This document shows, one piece after another, positions 1 to 11,015 of a stretch of 64,000 bases of DNA. The translations under genes and the position numbers were made by a program. Numbering within the stretch: position 1 is the stretch's first letter; the number at the start of each line of letters is the position of its first letter. The notes beneath the pieces are model-generated. The model searched no databases. It saw only the letters and a program-made list of their open reading frames with translations, and had not been told where the DNA came from. Source of the DNA: Spinacia oleracea (taxonomy: Eukaryota; Streptophyta; Magnoliopsida; Caryophyllales; Amaranthaceae); assembly GCF_020520425.1 (NCBI RefSeq), contig NC_079490.1, positions 372,001 through 436,000 on the forward strand, given 5' to 3'.

Positions 1-2360
1 GTAACAATTGTGGGCTCCCTACCATTTTAAACACTACTTAGATTTTCTTTGCATAAAATAATTAACATTATCGATTGGAATTTATAATTTAGGGTTGGTT
101 GAAAACAAAAAAAGAAGGTTGAATACTCCGGTTAAGCGGCAAAAAGGAGTAGTTGAAACTTCTAGCAAAGTTCCTAGTAATAAAAAGTGAGGCATTGGGT
201 TGACTTGAATATCTTCATTTAGTTTTAAACAAAAGAACAAAGGTGTGGTTGATGCGCTAATGCCAACAAAAAGGCAAGTGTAAAGCGTTTAATGTAGGTG
301 TTTGCTCCATCTATGGCCCGCATTCACTATTTCTTTTTTTGACATAAGCTCAATCCATTAAATACGGGTCGGGTACGTATTCTACATACAATATACGTAC
401 TCTACATTAAATACGGGTCGGGTACGTATTATTTTAACTATTAATAAGTCTTGCACGTACCCGGCCGGTGTTCAATAAATTTGGCGTACATCACGGTAAT
501 TTCTACTTATTTTTATAAACTTTTAGCATATTTTGATTAACTTTTTATACTTTTGATGCAAATGGATACTCCAACTTTTTAAAAGATTATACAGTAATCT
601 TTGTACATTATGAGTTGCTTTAATGGATAATTTTATTTAAAATAAATCTTAATCACTAATAAATAAATATGTTTACATTATATCGAGATAATTAACTTAT
701 AACCATTTGGGTAACTTTACATCCGTCTTGCAATATTTATTATGTATTGGGTGTAATGAAGAGTTTCTCTTTAACCACAACTATATGTGTCATTAAAGTC
801 ACCCGCCAACTCGCTAAGGATCGACGTGCCCCTAATTCAATATAGTAAGAATCTAACGTTGTTTACTACGAAAGGGACGGAAGAAGTAATACTTCATGCT
901 CTGTATCTTTTATATACGGAGTATGAGAGTATATATTAACGTGTACCCGTCTTTTAAAATCTCCGTTTTTCTGATAAGAAAATCACACACATTGATACAA
1001 TAACTTTTATGTAATTAGAGGAAACTTCTGTTTTCTTAAAAAAAAAAAAGAGAGAGAAGTTAAAGCAGAGTGCAGTAGCTAATTAATTACATACACCGTA
1101 CAAGAAGTACGGAAAATAGCGTAGCAGAAGGAGGTGAATTAATGGATATGATGAGAGAGACACACGAGAGGTTTAGAATATCCACCGTACCTGCGCGTAA
1201 TGACAGATAAGTAGCACACCTTCTTTAACTCTTTTATAACCAAATATGGATTTTCTCATATTACGCCAAAAACCACCGGCGAAACCCATTTCTCATTTTT
1301 GGTCGGAAAGTAATTAATATGAATTCAACCCAAATTAAACACCAAACTAAAGTTTACTACTTGGACTATATAATTCTATTCACCATTATTATATACCATT
1401 ATCTTTCTATCACATTTTTTTGTTTTTTACGTTTTGTATTTTACACGCGTTTTAACGACTAATTAATGTGCATTGAGATTCTTATATAAACGAAGAAAAT
1501 TACGTTTATTTATAATGTTTTCACTATTATCAAAATTCTGATATTGGGAAAATGAGAAAAGGTTAATGTCATTATGGAAAAGTGTGAGAGATTAAATGAC
1601 CAAATGGATTTAATTGGTTAATATAATAACTAGCACAAATTTTGATAAAATATTAAATCATTTATGTGATAATATAAAAGGAAATGTAAAGAACATTTTG
1701 AAACACCCAAAAAGGAAAACGTAAAAAACAAAAAGAGACGGAGGGAGTATTATTTTAAGCCCTAACTTAATTAAACATTTCATTCTTTTACAATACTTTG
1801 ATTTGTTGCTTAATTAATTAAAGTGTATGCTAAATCATTGTCTCATAATTATATTTTGGCAACCACCAAAATGCAAACTACTACGGAGTGGAATTTTTAA
1901 TTTTTTTAAATTAAACTATTCATTTATCAAAACAATGTGACTAAATATCCTCCACGTTGTCATTTTGCCATATTGGGCTACTAGCATTTTACAAATACTT
2001 CATTCAATTTCACAATATTTTGATATTACAAAATACGTAGCATATTAAAGTTTTGAGATCGACAATATGTATACCAAATACTTAATCTCATGCAATATGA
2101 AATAGTTTGTTACAAGAATCAAAAGTTTATTTCCATTATTTCAACTTATAAAACACAAGCTACGTAATTTTATATACTGTTGGCCTTATGAAAATGGTTT
2201 TAATTAATTTGTTTCTCATTATTTGAACTTTCATGTTGTTTATCGCATCAGCATGGTTGTCTCGGTAAAAATAAAAATAAAAATAAAAATAATCAAGTAG
2301 GAATCACATGTCGAAAATTAAAAGTGTAATAGGAATTCCATATCACTGTATTAATTAATG
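1..2360. other. Gene-free AT-rich stretch
   Basis: I see no gene here. Reading frames are short and none resembles a known protein. A 24-base segment containing TACGGGTCGGGTACGTATT occurs twice, near 356 and 405. A lone MITE-like terminus (GACGGAGGGAGTA) sits near 1738 with no partner that I can find, and a short AAAAT repeat lies at about 2270-2292. Confidence 0.6.
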
Positions 2361-2624
2361 CTTCCTCCGATTTTTAATACTTGTAATTTTTTGACTTTTT
2401 ACATTATTCACATATTCTACTTTGACTATTATTGGTGATTTATAAGTAAGATGAAATATAATCATGTAAGATGTTGTTAGATTCATCTCAATGTGTACTT
2501 CCAAAATATCATTTTTTTTTTTGTAATTTTTGCTTAAAGAGAATTAAAGATATTAATTATCAAAGTTGTGCATTGACATGCGTGAAAGTGATAAACGTTG
2601 CGAGTATTAAAAATCGGAGGAAGT
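2361..2624. mobile_element. Stowaway-like MITE, subfamily with CTTCCTCCGATTTTTAATACT ends
   Basis: The left end reads CTTCCTCCGATTTTTAATAC and the right end is its inverse (GTATTAAAAATCGGAGGAAG), giving terminal inverted repeats of about 20 bp. The right flank is TA, as expected for Tc1/mariner-derived Stowaway elements; the left flank is no longer TA. A second copy with the same internal sequence and orientation lies at 7813-8075. It has no coding capacity, so it is non-autonomous. Confidence 0.7.
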
Positions 2625-2896
2625 ATCATCTATCCACGGAGTACTTCGTAACGTATTATCTATCCAACAATGGGAATGATGCATGTGATATGATGCATCT
2701 AGCTAATTAACATACTTAAGCGTACTTATCTTAATTGTGGATCAGAATTAGGAAAGCTTAATTAATTAGAAATTGAGCAAGATAGTTAGCTAGCTAGGGT
2801 GTTATATTCCACGAAAAAAGAATAAGATCTACTGCATATTATTTGATGTCAGTACTCCATACCACTTGTACGTACAATACTCCGTATAACTAACTA

Positions 2897-3224
2897 CTCC
2901 CTCCGTCCCGGAATACTCGACCCGGTTTGACCGGCACAGAGTTTAAGAGACTTGAATGGACTTATTTAATTTAATAGGTAGTAGTTGATAGTGGGGTATT
3001 ATTTTAATGTAGTTAGTGGGAAATGTGTAAAGGAGTGGGGTTAGGGAAGAGTAGGGGTTGAATTTTTAATTATTTTTTGTATGGAGTAGGGGGTAGGTGG
3101 GTTAATAGGGGTGGAGTGAGAAATAATATAATATTGTTAGAATATTTCCATTTTTAGAAACAGGTCAAGTATTAAGGGACGGCCCGATAAAAAAAACAGG
3201 TCAAGTATTCCGGAACAGAGGGAG
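2897..3224 (-). mobile_element. Stowaway-like MITE, about 330-bp CTCCCTCCGTCCCGGAATACT family
   Basis: A 328-bp element with long inverted termini (CTCCCTCCGTCCCGGAATAC at the left, CCGGAACAGAGGGAG at the right) is flanked by TA on both sides. Internally it carries the same sequence as the copies at 7364-7691 and 14471-14797 but in the opposite orientation. The TA duplication and CTCCCTCCGT terminus are the known signature of Stowaway (Tc1/mariner) MITEs. Non-coding. Confidence 0.85.
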
Positions 3225-4653
3225 TACGTACCAAGCTCAAAGGAGATGAACTAACTAATTATACGTACGGGGTCAGACAAAATTATGAAGATACAGTAAG
3301 TCCTGTTTGGCTAATTTGGGTTTAAATGTTTAATGCATGCATGGAATTTAACTCAAGTACATTGTATGATGTTCATACTTTATATATGCTTTTAGATTTT
3401 GACACTTGTACTTAATCTTTTGGTTCCCATCATACATAACATAACCCACAGCATATACCAAATTAAGAATAACATCATTTAATTTCTACAATTGTGTTCT
3501 GATTGATCATGATCTTTTTAGATTTCAGAATCTTCACTTCCAATGTAATCCCGATTAATAAATTAATTAGATCGATCTATCCCAATCATAAGATCGACGT
3601 TGCACCACTTTTTTTAATTAGATTAACTTATTATTAATTACTTGTAGCTCCTTCATTAATTACGATTTATTGGATAACCACACACAAATTTTAAATAACT
3701 ATTTGTGTGAAGATATATATATTCGATCGGAATCCCATTAGACAGGTGAGGGGGGGGGGGGGTATGATTGATCAAATTAGACCAGATCATGGGATAATAA
3801 GGTCCTACAAAATTGCAAAGAAGAGTAATAAAAATGCTACCAAATGAATGTTTACACATATTTAATCCTTTCAAACAATATGCATGGGTGATAAATACAT
3901 AGTATATAATACATAATATTGACATTTCAAAGTTATATGGCTTCATAAGAGTTTTGAAGAAGTTGGGTTAACATTTTTTGTGCTTAAATAAAAAGTTAAA
4001 TTAGTTCTTTTAGGGATTATTTTAATAAGTAAAAAAGTAGAATATTCCAATCCTAACTGATCTTGCACAATCTTTACCAATCATGTTTCGATCTTGACCG
4101 ATCCACGTAGATGAAGTTATATGAAGTAAGAGACACGTACGTACAATTATGATTAATCACACAATGAGCTTGGCTTAATTTACAAAAGAGCCAATAGTTG
4201 GGTGAGAATTCTAACAACCAATAACACATATACTAAACCTATAGCTAATTAAACCATAAGATAATAATGAACATAGTGGAAAATAACCTAATTAGTTAGG
4301 AAGAGCCAATAAGAAGCACGCATTTGGCACGTGGATATATAAAAGAAGCAAAAAGGCAGCTAATTTAGATTGTCAAAATAAGCAAATAAAGAAAAGGTTG
4401 ATCGAAAGTCAAACCGTAGTGTACGAAAATCGTCCCTACCTCATGAGTCATGAGTCATGAGTCCAATAATGAGATGAAATCATAATCCAAGCTGTACGTA
4501 TTAATTTGAGGAGTAACCATAAATAATCATTAATGATTTAATGGGGTAATAATAATTGAGTTCGAAAAAAATCAAAGAAAATCAGACAAAACTCTGTCAA
4601 CCACAGCTGTCATCTCTCAGATCTCCATGCACTTAAATGCATACGACGATGAG
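3225..4653. other. Gene-free stretch
   Basis: No gene is recognisable. There is a run of 13 G near 3750-3762 and a triple repeat of CATGAGT near 4441-4460. The small minus-strand frame at 3656-3946 has low-complexity composition and no family resemblance. Confidence 0.55.
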
Positions 4654-4824
4654 CAGTAGCGGTTTCAGAATTTTGAGATAGTGGGATCACTATTTAAAAA
4701 TTGATGAAACTTTAACTAAAATTATTTATTTATTTTTCAAAAATTGAAATTTTAACTATAAAAAAAAAAAAAATATTCAAGTGGGGTCAAGGACCCCACT
4801 GAGGGCACCGTGACTCCGCCACTG
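4654..4824. mobile_element. hAT-type MITE with exact 8-bp target duplication
   Basis: A 171-bp element begins CAGTAGCGG and ends CCGCCACTG, so the termini are imperfect inverted repeats of the CAGTGGCGGA type. It is flanked by the perfect 8-bp direct repeat ACGATGAG at 4646-4653 and 4825-4832. An 8-bp duplication with a CAG-type terminus is diagnostic of the hAT superfamily. The interior is A/T-rich and non-coding, so it is a non-autonomous copy. Confidence 0.85.
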
Positions 4825-5154
4825 ACGATGAGGACGACGTAATCCTATAAGCTTGATTAGCTTGGGTTTAATTAAGCTATTAATTCAATATTATAGTATG
4901 ATTAGTTAAGTAATTTGGATTAATGATGGGGACCATGAGAGTACATTGTTGCCGTACAGTTGCATTGTTTGGTTCGATGTTCGCCACGTTTCTTGGTACA
5001 ATTCACCCACGTTCCACTTCTTGACTATGAGTACGTACTTCCTACAATCATCTGATTCCTACCTAGTTTTCATATTTAAATGTACTTTGGCTTAGCAAGA
5101 TAACATACTACTATCGTTACTGGCTAGTAGTTGGAGATATTAAAGATTGGGTGA

Positions 5155-5484
5155 TGATAAAGGTCGCAAGTTGCGACAACATTTAGTTGTCGCAATCTTA
5201 CGTGTCGCAGTTTAATTGGTACATATAGGCGTCACGTAGGCTATGCGTCATCAGAATATTTTTACTATCAATTCAATATTTTTACTATAAAAACATATAA
5301 ATAAGGTAATCAATGTAAAGAAGGAAACAAATTAGAATATTAAGATTTTCCTACCTTTTTTTGAAAGGTATATAATAGATTATATAAGTTAAATATTTTA
5401 GTTTCCAATTTAAATCATGACACATAAGCATGCCATGTCATCATTGTGACACGGCTTAAAGGTCGCATGTTGCGACCTTTATCA
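5155..5484. mobile_element. TIR element with TGATAAAGGTCGCAA ends
   Basis: The left end reads TGATAAAGGTCGCAAGTTGC and the right end, read in reverse complement, starts TGATAAAGGTCGCAACATGC. The roughly 20-bp inverted termini enclose 290 bp of non-coding DNA. Each terminus is also partly self-complementary (GTCGCAAGTTGCGAC). I cannot assign the superfamily with confidence because the target duplication is ambiguous. Confidence 0.65.
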
Positions 5485-6239
5485 TTTTCGTTAAAGATTT
5501 TATGAGTAGTGACAAATAAAATGACATATAATCAATATAGTACGTACAAATATAGTTTTGGTTTGTTAGAGCTTTTTTTTACCATTTTAAAATATCTCAA
5601 ACCAATAAAAAAACTTACAGCACGAATAAGTATGTAAACGTCAAATTAACAAGGTCACAAAAATAAGGTCATTTACAACATTGCATGTGTTTCAATTCAC
5701 AATTAATGATACGTTATTATTGTTTGATATAAGTAGTTTGATAACTTATAATGGTTGTTATTGTTTTGGACCGGCCAGTAACCACAATAATATATACGAC
5801 CCTTTGAAACCTAATCAAGCTCGTATATAATAAAAAAATATTCTCCCTCTTCATTGAGTTCGAGTAAAATAGAGTAATATATTTTCAACAATATAGAAAA
5901 ATAGGGTAACTTTAGATCTTAAACAACACTTTTTTTTTCTTTTGAGGGAAAAATAGGATTAGTGCATTAATTAAGGGACAATTTGTCCATTGTTACATCT
6001 TAAACAATACTTCAAAAACAATGAATATCATATTTTACAAATTATACAAGATTAAAAAAAATTAGCAATACCGCATATTTATCCATGTTATAAGGAAATA
6101 GCTAGGCTAACTTAAGATCACGTTATGGAAAAGAGTAAGACGATCGAAGACGGTATCGCGTTCCCACAATATAGCAAATTTTAAGTACGTAAATGAATAA
6201 TTAATAATTAATTAATGAAGAGCGTCGTTAAATAAAAAC

Positions 6240-7025
6240 AGCGCGTCTTCTGTGAGACCTGTCACACCATCAACTTGATGGTGTGACGAGCGCGAAACCA
6301 ATAGCGTACCTCCCCTAAAACTATATAAAAAAAAGTAACAGATCTAAACTATAGAAATAACATACCTAAACTAAAAAAGTACCTCCTCTAAATTTTTATT
6401 TTTTTATTTAAAAAAAAAAAGAAAAAAAGTAACATGTCTAAACTATAGAAATAATATACCTAAACTAAAAATGTACCTCCCCTAAAACTATTCCGTACAA
6501 AAAAAAGTAACATGTCTAAACTATAGAAGTAACATACCTAAACTAAAAAAGTACCTCATCTAAAATTATATAAAAAAAAGTAACATGTCTAAACTAAAAA
6601 AAATACCTTCCCTGAAATTATTAAAAAAAAGTAACATGTCTAAACTATAGAAGTAACATACCTAAACTAAGAAGGTATCTCCCCTAAAACTACTCCGTAT
6701 AAAAAAAGTAACATGTATAAACTATAGAAGTAACGTAGCTAAACTAAAAAAAGTACTTCGTCTAAATTTTTTTTTTTAAAAAGTAACATGTCTAAACAAT
6801 AGAAGTAACATACCTAAACTAATAATGTATCTCCCCTAAAACTACTCCGTATAAAAAAAAGTAACATGTATAAACTATAGAAGTAACATACCTAAACTAA
6901 AAAAAGCACCTCCTCTAAAATTATTAAAAAAAAGTAACATGTCTAAACTATAGAAGTAATATACCTAAATTCGCAAGTATGAACTAGTCTCACCATCAGT
7001 TGATGGTGATGACAGTCTCATATAA
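6240..7025. mobile_element. Hairpin-ended repeat element with internal tandem array
   Basis: Two inverted copies of a sequence containing GAGAC..TGTCA..ACCATCAAC bound the region (about 6253-6290 and 6985-7016); each terminus is itself a hairpin (CACCATCAACTTGATGGTG). Between them are roughly nine degenerate direct copies of a unit of about 50-95 bp with the core AGTAACATGTCTAAACTATA, followed by ACATACCTAAACTA and TACCTCCCCTAAAACTA. No coding frame. It behaves like a foldback or MITE-type element that has expanded internally. Confidence 0.6.
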
Positions 7026-7363
7026 GAATTTGGGAAATAAAAAGGTCAAAGCATGTTTTAAGGGATGAAAGAGTACTCGATCGTAGTACTTAGTTGTACG
7101 TCGTCGTCCTTGTTGTGTTTGTCAGACTATTATTTGCAAATACCATTCCGTAGTTGCATCTAATTAATTGTTGTGCGACCCAACTAGGGAGCACCCCACG
7201 CCCTTTTCTATTTTTTAATTTATTTAAGTACCTTCATTATCTCTAACACCATTATTTATTGACCTCATTATTCAGACCTTATTATCATCATTAATTCATT
7301 ACATTACAATACACTCTACTAATTTATGATCTACTTGGCCAATTTGGGTACGGTTATAACATA

Positions 7364-7691
7364 CTCCCTCCGTTCCGGAATACTTGACCTGTTTTCCTTA
7401 TCGGGCCGTCCCTTAATACTTGACCTGTTTCTAAAAATGGAAATATTCTAACAATATCATATTATTTCTCACTCCACCCCTATTAACCCACCTACCCCCT
7501 ACTCCATACAAAAAATAATTAAAAATTCAACCCCTACTCTCCCCCAACCCTACCCCTTTACACATTTCCCACTAACTACAATAAAATAATACCCCACTAT
7601 CAACTACTACCTATTAAATTAAATAAGTCAATTCAAGTTCCTTAAACTCTGTGCCGGTCAAACCGGGTCGAGTATTCCGGGACGGAGGAAG
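7364..7691 (+). mobile_element. Stowaway-like MITE, about 330-bp family
   Basis: A 328-bp copy of the CTCCCTCCGT family flanked by TA (7362-7363 and 7692-7693). It matches the copy at 14471-14797 in the same orientation and the copy at 2897-3224 in inverse orientation. It is non-coding and carries the typical end GAGTATTCCGGGACGGAGG. Confidence 0.85.
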
Positions 7692-7812
7692 TAATTATGA
7701 ATAGTATTTTTCAATTGTTCTTGCAATTATGTTACAAGAGGTCTTTCATAAATTAAGGGTTGCTTATGTAATCCAATGCTACATACAATGTACTTCATGT
7801 TCATAACGTATA

Positions 7813-8075
7813 TTTCCTCCAATTTTTAATACTCGCAACGTTTGTGTATTATACACTATTTACATACTCTATTTTGACTAATGTTGGTGATTTATATGTA
7901 AGATCAAACATAATCATGTAGGATATTGTTAGATTCATATAAATTTGTATTTCAATTTTCAAAATATAACTTTTATAATTTTTGCTTAAAGAGAATTAAA
8001 GATAATAACGATTAAAGTTTTACATAGGCATGCATGAAAGTTACCAACGTTGCAAGTATTAAAAATCGGAGAAAA
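7813..8075. mobile_element. Stowaway-like MITE, second copy of the TCCGATTTTTAATACT subfamily
   Basis: The termini TTTCCTCCAATTTTTAATAC and GTATTAAAAATCGGAGAAAA are inverted repeats with TA on both sides. The interior shares long stretches with the copy at 2361-2624, including TTTGCTTAAAGAGAATTAAA. Non-coding. Confidence 0.7.
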
Positions 8076-8559
8076 TAACATGCAACACACTGTTTTCATT
8101 GTATTGACCGCTAGCTAATATCGATCTTCGTCTAATGTAGAGAATTGTACTTTTCAGCCTCGAGTTTGGGGGTTCATTCTCACTGCGTGAACTTTTGAAG
8201 AAGAAATCCAATAACTTTGCCTTCTGAAGTGGTTCAAGGCTTTGACATTGTCTGTTCACAACCAAATAGTCTTCTTTCTACTTAATCAAAACTTGAAATT
8301 GTAAGTATTCTCAGTTCTCCAAAAGTGTCTAGTCTGTTAATATGTGCTACACCCAATTACAAACGCCACTCCACTACTTGACTCGATCATGAAAATCACC
8401 CACAAATCAACCCCAACAACACTTAAATCTACAAAATTAAACTACTCACACTCAACATAACAAGAAGTACACACTTAATTAAATCAAGTTTGGATCTCGA
8501 CTAATTAAGTATATCTAGAGTAACCACTTAATTATTCCTATTATTAAAACGCCCACATT

Positions 8560-8725
8560 TTGGTGTTAGCACCCGATTCATCCTCAGGGCTAATCCAGAT
8601 TTGGGGCGAGTTCTGGGCGGATTAGTTTCACTTCCCACTCAATTATTGTTGCGGGGGATCGAACACATGGTCCTCCCTATCAAGTTCAGCCCCCAATCAC
8701 AACTGAACCAACAGACAATTGATAT
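8560..8725 (-). mobile_element. tRNA-derived SINE-like sequence
   Basis: Read on the minus strand, the segment contains a tRNA-type internal promoter: a box A-like TGGTTCAGTTGTGATTGG (about 8700-8717) and a box B-like GTGTTCGATCCCC (about 8655-8670). This spacing and order fit a tRNA-derived SINE (Au-like), not a functional tRNA, because no acceptor stem or anticodon arm can be folded. The boundaries are approximate and I did not find clear target duplications. Confidence 0.5.
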
Positions 8726-9107
8726 TAAAATGACCACATTAGTCAGCAAATTAATAAAATTACGGGAAAGAAGTTACTCAAGCTTAAATATAAAGTATAA
8801 AGTACCATATTTTAGATAAAATAGCATGGAATAGTAAATTTACAAATTTATGGTACCAAACTTACCAAAAAAAACAAAAATTTAGAAATGTAAAAGTCCA
8901 AAAGATCAAACCGTGGGGTGGGCTAATAGCCACAACCCGAACAAAGGAGAGAGACGTACTAATTTCCGTCATTTGTTATCCATAGAGTTTTCGGAGCAAT
9001 TGAACCAATCAAATGAATTATCCAAATCTCTCTCTCCTCCTCCTTCACCGCACTTCCATCTCACTGTAAAACCCTTCTTCAGTTCCCCAGCTCAATCCCA
9101 CATAACC

Positions 9108-10433
9108 ATGGTAATTACCTTCTCTTCATCTCCGCCAATACCCTCTTTCTGTTCCATCAAAACCACAACTTCATCAACTCTTCTCGGGTCATACCCTAAA
9201 TCAATCCAACCCAGAACCCGATCAACCTTTCTCCAACCCATAAAAAGAAGATTAAACTTAAAGAAGAACAATAGTATTTGTTTAGAAAGAGAATCATCAA
9301 GGGATTACCGGTGTTCTTTTGCTGGGTTTGATTTAGAAGGTCCTCAATCTGTAATTGAAGCAGTTGCTGTACTTACAGCAATCATCGTAGTCCATGAAAG
9401 TGGTCATTTCCTTGCTGCTTCTCTTCAGGGAATTCATGTAAGTAAATTTGCAATTGGGTTTGGTCCAATTTTAGCTAAATTGAATGCAAATAATGTAGAG
9501 TATTCTCTTAGAGCTTTCCCACTTGGGGGTTTTGTGGGGTTTCCTGATAATGATCCAGACAGTGATATTCCTGTTGATGATGTCAATTTACTCAAGAACA
9601 GACCTGTGTTTGATAGAATCATAGTTGTTTCTGCTGGTGTAATTGCCAATGTAATATTTGCTTTCATCATAATTTTTGTACAAATTGTTTCTGTTGGTTT
9701 GCCTGTACAAGAAGCCTTTCCTGGGGTGCTTGTTCCTGATGTACGCCCTTTTTCGGCAGCATCACGAGACGGATTACTTCCTGGAGATGTGATTCTATCT
9801 GTTAATGGCCTTCAATTATCAAAAACAGGCCCAAAAACAGTATTCGAAGTAGTTGATGTTATTAAAACCAGTCCCAAAAAGAATGTACTGCTACAAATTC
9901 ACAGGGGAGAAGGTGATCTTCAAGTTAAGGTAACCCCAGATGAGAATTCTGATGGAACTGGTAAAATTGGAGTTCAGTTATCCCCAAATGTCAGTATCAG
10001 AAAAGTTAAACCAGATAGTGTTATCCAAGCTTTCAATTACACTGGGAAAGAGTTCTGGGGTTTAACCTATAATGTGGTGGATAGTTTAAAACAGACATTC
10101 CAAAACTTTTCGCAATCAGCTGAAAAAGTTTCAGGTCCTGTTGCAATTATCGCAGTTGGTGCAGAAGTAGCAAGATCAAACATTGATGGACTTTACCAAT
10201 TCGCAGCAGTTTTGAATATAAATCTAGCAGTGATTAATCTGTTACCATTGCCAGCATTAGATGGGGGTACTTTGGCATTGATACTGATAGAAGCAGCTAG
10301 AGGTGGGAAGAAGCTCCCTATGGAATTGGAGCAGACGATTATGTCTTCGGGTATTACATTAGTTTTGTTTCTTGGGTTGTATCTTATAATTCGAGACACT
10401 CTAAACCTTGATTTTATCAAAGCCATACTGTGA
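9108..10433 (+). CDS. ARASP: Plastid site-2 type membrane metalloprotease, ARASP (RseP/EGY-like)
   Basis: A single-exon gene encodes a 441-residue protein; Arabidopsis ARASP is about the same length. The frame is open 65 codons further upstream, but the Met at 9108 starts a Ser/Thr/Pro-rich, basic sequence typical of a plastid transit peptide, so I chose it. The zinc site HESGH (residues 96-100) lies in the first membrane segment. The second catalytic motif NLLPLPALDGG lies near residue 385, followed by a last hydrophobic helix. A PDZ domain spans roughly residues 190-280, with GDVILSVNG. Known family members are intramembrane zinc proteases of the chloroplast envelope or thylakoid needed for chloroplast development, and the substrate is not evident here. 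The gene is isolated: SINE and MITE remnants lie upstream and no gene follows for 7 kb. Confidence 0.93.
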   Translation: MVITFSSSPPIPSFCSIKTTTSSTLLGSYPKSIQPRTRSTFLQPIKRRLNLKKNNSICLERESSRDYRCSFAGFDLEGPQSVIEAVAVLTAIIVVHESGHFLAASLQGIHVSKFAIGFGPILAKLNANNVEYSLRAFPLGGFVGFPDNDPDSDIPVDDVNLLKNRPVFDRIIVVSAGVIANVIFAFIIIFVQIVSVGLPVQEAFPGVLVPDVRPFSAASRDGLLPGDVILSVNGLQLSKTGPKTVFEVVDVIKTSPKKNVLLQIHRGEGDLQVKVTPDENSDGTGKIGVQLSPNVSIRKVKPDSVIQAFNYTGKEFWGLTYNVVDSLKQTFQNFSQSAEKVSGPVAIIAVGAEVARSNIDGLYQFAAVLNINLAVINLLPLPALDGGTLALILIEAARGGKKLPMELEQTIMSSGITLVLFLGLYLIIRDTLNLDFIKAIL

Positions 10434-10865
10434 TTGAAACTTACTGGTAGTTGAGCCTGTGATTATATGGAAAAGGATGGCGATTTTTCCATGAATTTGT
10501 TGATCAAAGTGTCTGAAGATTGGGTATGAGTACATAGAATGAGTGTATAGTAAGCCAATGAAGAGTTAAGGCCATTGAGTATCCCCTGTTCTATTGTTAC
10601 AATTGAAATCAATGTTTTAACAAGTACTGAATTTATGTTGTACTTGTATTTATTTGTCATACCAATTGTATCGAGCAAATTAGAATACTTTGAAAGTTGA
10701 TATATATGGCTTGCACAGGATAGGCCATTGGAGACCTCAAAAGTTTTATTTCATACTTGGTATATAGAAACACTTGATATATGCTTGTACTTCGGTTGTT
10801 ATTGATGTTTTCATTGTCATTCAGAAAGTTTTACTTCATACATACAAGAAAAGAAGAGTAGAATA

Positions 10866-10999
10866 ATTTTTTTTTTTTTGGTGCGAATGGGCCTCGAGGG
10901 CAATATAAATTACAAATGGGGGCAGGCAGGGGGATTTGAACCTGAGATCTATTGTACACAGACCCTCAGTCTTAACCACTAAGCCAAGACATCACTGGT
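10866..10999 (-). mobile_element. tRNA-derived SINE with perfect 16-bp target duplications
   Basis: On the minus strand the element starts near TACCAGTGATGTCTTGGCTT, contains box A (TTAGTGGTTAAGACTGAGG) and box B (GGTTCAAATCCC), and ends in a poly-A tract (the T-run at 10867-10879). It is flanked by the perfect direct repeat AAAGAAGAGTAGAATA at 10850-10865 and 11000-11015. This is a textbook LINE-mobilised SINE insertion, and it is probably young because the duplications are identical. A related copy lies at 32718-32835, and a fragment in the same orientation lies at about 11158-11206. Confidence 0.88.
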
Positions 11000-11015
11000 A
11001 AAGAAGAGTAGAATA

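Noticed and set aside
10880-10999. Possible tRNA gene
   Set aside because: Box A and box B are present, but acceptor and anticodon arms do not pair, a poly-A tail follows, and target duplications are present. It is a SINE.
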